64,000 bases of DNA, from NCBI RefSeq assembly GCF_037126465.1, contig NC_088209.1, positions 6,961,947 through 7,025,946 of the forward strand, in the 5' to 3' direction. A program made the translations under genes and the position numbers. The DNA is from Ornithodoros turicata (lineage: Eukaryota > Arthropoda > Arachnida > Ixodida > Argasidae). Below the pieces are notes generated by a model. It was not told the origin of the DNA. It worked only from the letters and a program-made list of their open reading frames with translations, and did no database searches. The first letter of the stretch is position 1, and every line of letters begins with the position of its first letter. Below, piece by piece: positions 62,354-64,000 of this stretch.

Positions 62354-62850
62354 ATGTCTGATCGCGTTGATGAGCTCCACACCATGGATAACTTCGCTGT
62401 TCCCGATTGGCAGCAGGACCACTTCAAATATATCGGCAGCTCTAGTGACGGCGAGAAAACATTTATGCAGTGTCTTCACTGTAACACGCGAAAGATTGGG
62501 AAGAGAAGAGCAGTGGGAAATTTCGAGCACGGTCAAAGCACGCTGTGGATCTTTCCACAGCCCTCGGCATCCACGGTGCCCTTGATACCACGTTCCTGGT
62601 GCCTGAAGTTCGGCTGACGTCTGAACTTGACGAGTATCTTGCGGAGGACTATGACGAGCAAGATGTCTTTACCTTTTGGAAACACGACACATATCATAAG
62701 CTGGGTCGTCTATAGCAGAGGTCTGCTTTGGCATACCGGCCACTGCCGGTGGCGTCGAACGCCTTTTTTCGGTGGCCGGTGCAATACAAAGGGCGCGACA
62801 GTCCTCACTTCTCCCGACTACAGTGGAAAAAGATCCTCGTGGCGGAAAGC
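62354..62850 (+). pseudogene. hAT transposase remnants: BED-like finger and dimerisation domain
   Basis: The 5' piece starts MSDRVDELHTMDNFAVPDWQ and has a BED-finger beginning (FKYIGSSSDGEKTF then MQCLHCNTR). The expected histidine pair lies in a shifted frame. From about 62620 a second piece reads SELDEYLAEDYDEQDVFTFW, then KHDTYHKLGRL followed by TAG at 62712-62714. From 62735 in another frame comes a 'PATAGGVERLFSVAG' block and 'SSLLPTTVEK', the classic hAT C-terminal dimerisation signature. The RNase H-like core between finger and dimerisation domain is missing, as in the hAT at 15376, although the two elements are different families. Confidence 0.72.
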
Positions 62851-63229
62851 GTGAAGGGGTCAAAAGGGCAGGAAGCCGGAGAAATTCCACGACGCAGCTG
62901 AATAAATAATTGGTATTAGAAGCACAATGTAGGTTACCGATTATGACAGATTTCCTAACTGTCGTGGCCATTGGTCCTGTCGTCACCAGTATATTTACAT
63001 GCCGAAGCAAAGTGCGGCAAGCAGAAAACGAAAGGTCTTGTCACCCGGCAACAGGTTCACAACTACACGGTGATCGGCGAAGACGAGATACGAAAAATTA
63101 GAGACGTCGGAGCATGATAGCAACAGTTGAGAAAGCATCCAAAGACGAGCGTTATGCAGATATCGCCTCTTATATTTGAACTTTATAGGTAGGGGCATGT
63201 TGAGGATAGACAGCAGTGAAGCGGAGCTC

Positions 63230-63256
63230 CTTTTCTTTCTTTCTTTCTTTCTTTTA
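63230..63256 (+). repeat. TTTC microsatellite
   Basis: About six CTTT units inside the hAT interior, followed by AT-rich DNA (63265-63345). Confidence 0.85.
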
Positions 63257-63858
63257 TTGGTCTCAAAACCATAATATAATATTATTACAATAATTATAAT
63301 ATATATTTATTATTACTTATTAAATATAAATAATGCTTCAACCATAATATAAAACTTATCAGAATGGGACTGAACACACGGCGTTGCGAACGCGCCCAGA
63401 AAGTGCGCGCCTCCCTATACTTTGCGCTTTTGTAGAATAACATGATCGCGGTGATGAGCGCGATCACGCAATAAGCGCGCTCAGCGCAAACAGCGTGATC
63501 GCAATCGCATTGTAATTCCCATGAGTGCCTGCAGAGGCGCGGCATCGTTATCGCAATACAGGAATCACGGAATACAGATTACTGCCGTGAGCACGATCGC
63601 GATCACCACAGGTTTTCCTGATGTTATTTCAACGCGCCGTGATCATCGCAAGGGCACTTCAATGACAATTGCAATCACAGCTACTCTCATCGCTTTGGTG
63701 ATCGTGATGGCGGTTATTGTGGGTTATCGCGATCATGCGTGATTCGCCGAGGTCTGGCTGGAGATTATGTTGAAAAATAAAACTAATTTCTCGCATGTAA
63801 TTTCACTTTACTTTTGTGAAAAATGAAAAATCCCGGTTTGACTTGAATGCCCCTCGTA

Positions 63859-64000
63859 AAAAGGTTACGAGTAACATGATAGCAATAACAATTACTGTGT
63901 TAGGAAATTTCAAACTTGCATAACACAATCACAAGCAGCTGTTTTAAATATATCAATGGATGAAATCGATGTGAGAGAACCAGGAAGGTGGTTCCAATGC
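63859..64000. other. Unassigned window end
   Basis: Flank of mariner 2; nothing recognised. Confidence 0.4.

Larger units (their letters stand above)
61784..63756 (+). mobile_element. hAT element nested in mariner 2, ~2.0 kb, internally deleted
   Basis: The TIRs are CAGAGGTCGGC at the left and GCCGAGGTCTG at the right (9 of 11 bases pair). They are flanked by ACTGGAGA (61776-61783) and GCTGGAGA (63757-63764), an 8-bp hAT-type target duplication with one mismatch. Mariner sequence is continuous if the insert is removed. Both subterminal regions (about 61800-62170 and 63430-63740) are dense in GCGATC and GATCGC words. The interior holds an N-terminal finger piece and a C-terminal dimerisation piece of a hAT transposase, with no catalytic core. 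Confidence 0.82.
60792..63856 (+). mobile_element. Mariner element 2, split by a hAT insertion
   Basis: Left terminus GAGGGGTGTTCAAGTCAAAC after TA (60790-60791). Right terminus CGGTTTGACTTGAATGCCCC then TCG, followed by TA (63857-63858). Mariner sequence occupies 60792-61783 and 63757-63856. Its 3' portion (GATTATGTTGAAAAATAA) resumes exactly after the hAT. It belongs to the same lineage as element 1 at 36406. Confidence 0.9.

Overview
This window is repeat-dominated animal nuclear DNA. No bacterial-style gene array, intact tRNA, rRNA or CRISPR array was found. From memory of repeat families, the tRNA-derived SINEs (bodies carrying TTTTCCTCAGACGCTTTC and GTCGGCACAGTT) and the many palindromic TIR elements suggest a chelicerate, most likely a tick. 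That is inference and needs a database search. Almost every long reading frame with a recognisable domain is a piece of a transposable element, and most are broken by frameshifts, stops or deletions. The only candidate for a host exon is a short minus-strand frame near 57.6-57.9 kb, and it is tentative.

Layout. 0-10 kb: a repeat D fragment, a ~290-bp foldback MITE (MITE-B), a tRNA-type SINE, several copies of a ~250-bp palindromic element (MITE-A), and a truncated LINE. 10-20 kb: a PIF/Harbinger-like N-terminal piece, a 1.6-kb hAT element with an internally deleted transposase, further MITE-A copies, and a SINE tail ending in an ACC microsatellite. 20-31 kb: two short Penelope-like (PLE) terminal insertions with target duplications, a 1.76-kb foldback with ~280-bp arms, an I/R1-type LINE 3' end interrupted by a 166-bp foldback, and a diverged inverted repeat. 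31-38 kb: TIR family X, three mariner remnants or elements, and a 730-bp hAT element with a perfect 8-bp target duplication. 39-43.6 kb: a Ty3/gypsy retrotransposon (LTR end, primer site, gag with two zinc knuckles, protease, RT, RNase H, integrase) with a LINE inserted in its pol gene. 44-48 kb: a SINE, a PLE fragment with a GIY-YIG domain inside long inverted repeats, and other TIR elements. 49-60 kb: further TIR and foldback elements, a degenerate palindromic minisatellite, the candidate exon, and long unassigned stretches. 60.8-63.9 kb: a mariner with a ~2-kb hAT element inserted inside it.

The main biological content is insertion history rather than a pathway. Many insertions can be delimited to the base by target duplications: 10-14 bp for PLE, 8 bp for hAT, 9 bp for the LINE in gypsy, and TA for mariner. 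This gives a relative order of events. The most interesting structures are: the PLE family, with a constant 3' terminus and inverted ends seen at four insertions of very different length; a SINE body that occurs with two different 3' tails, one matching a LINE end in the same window; and a hAT element whose subterminal regions are packed with GCGATC-type motifs.
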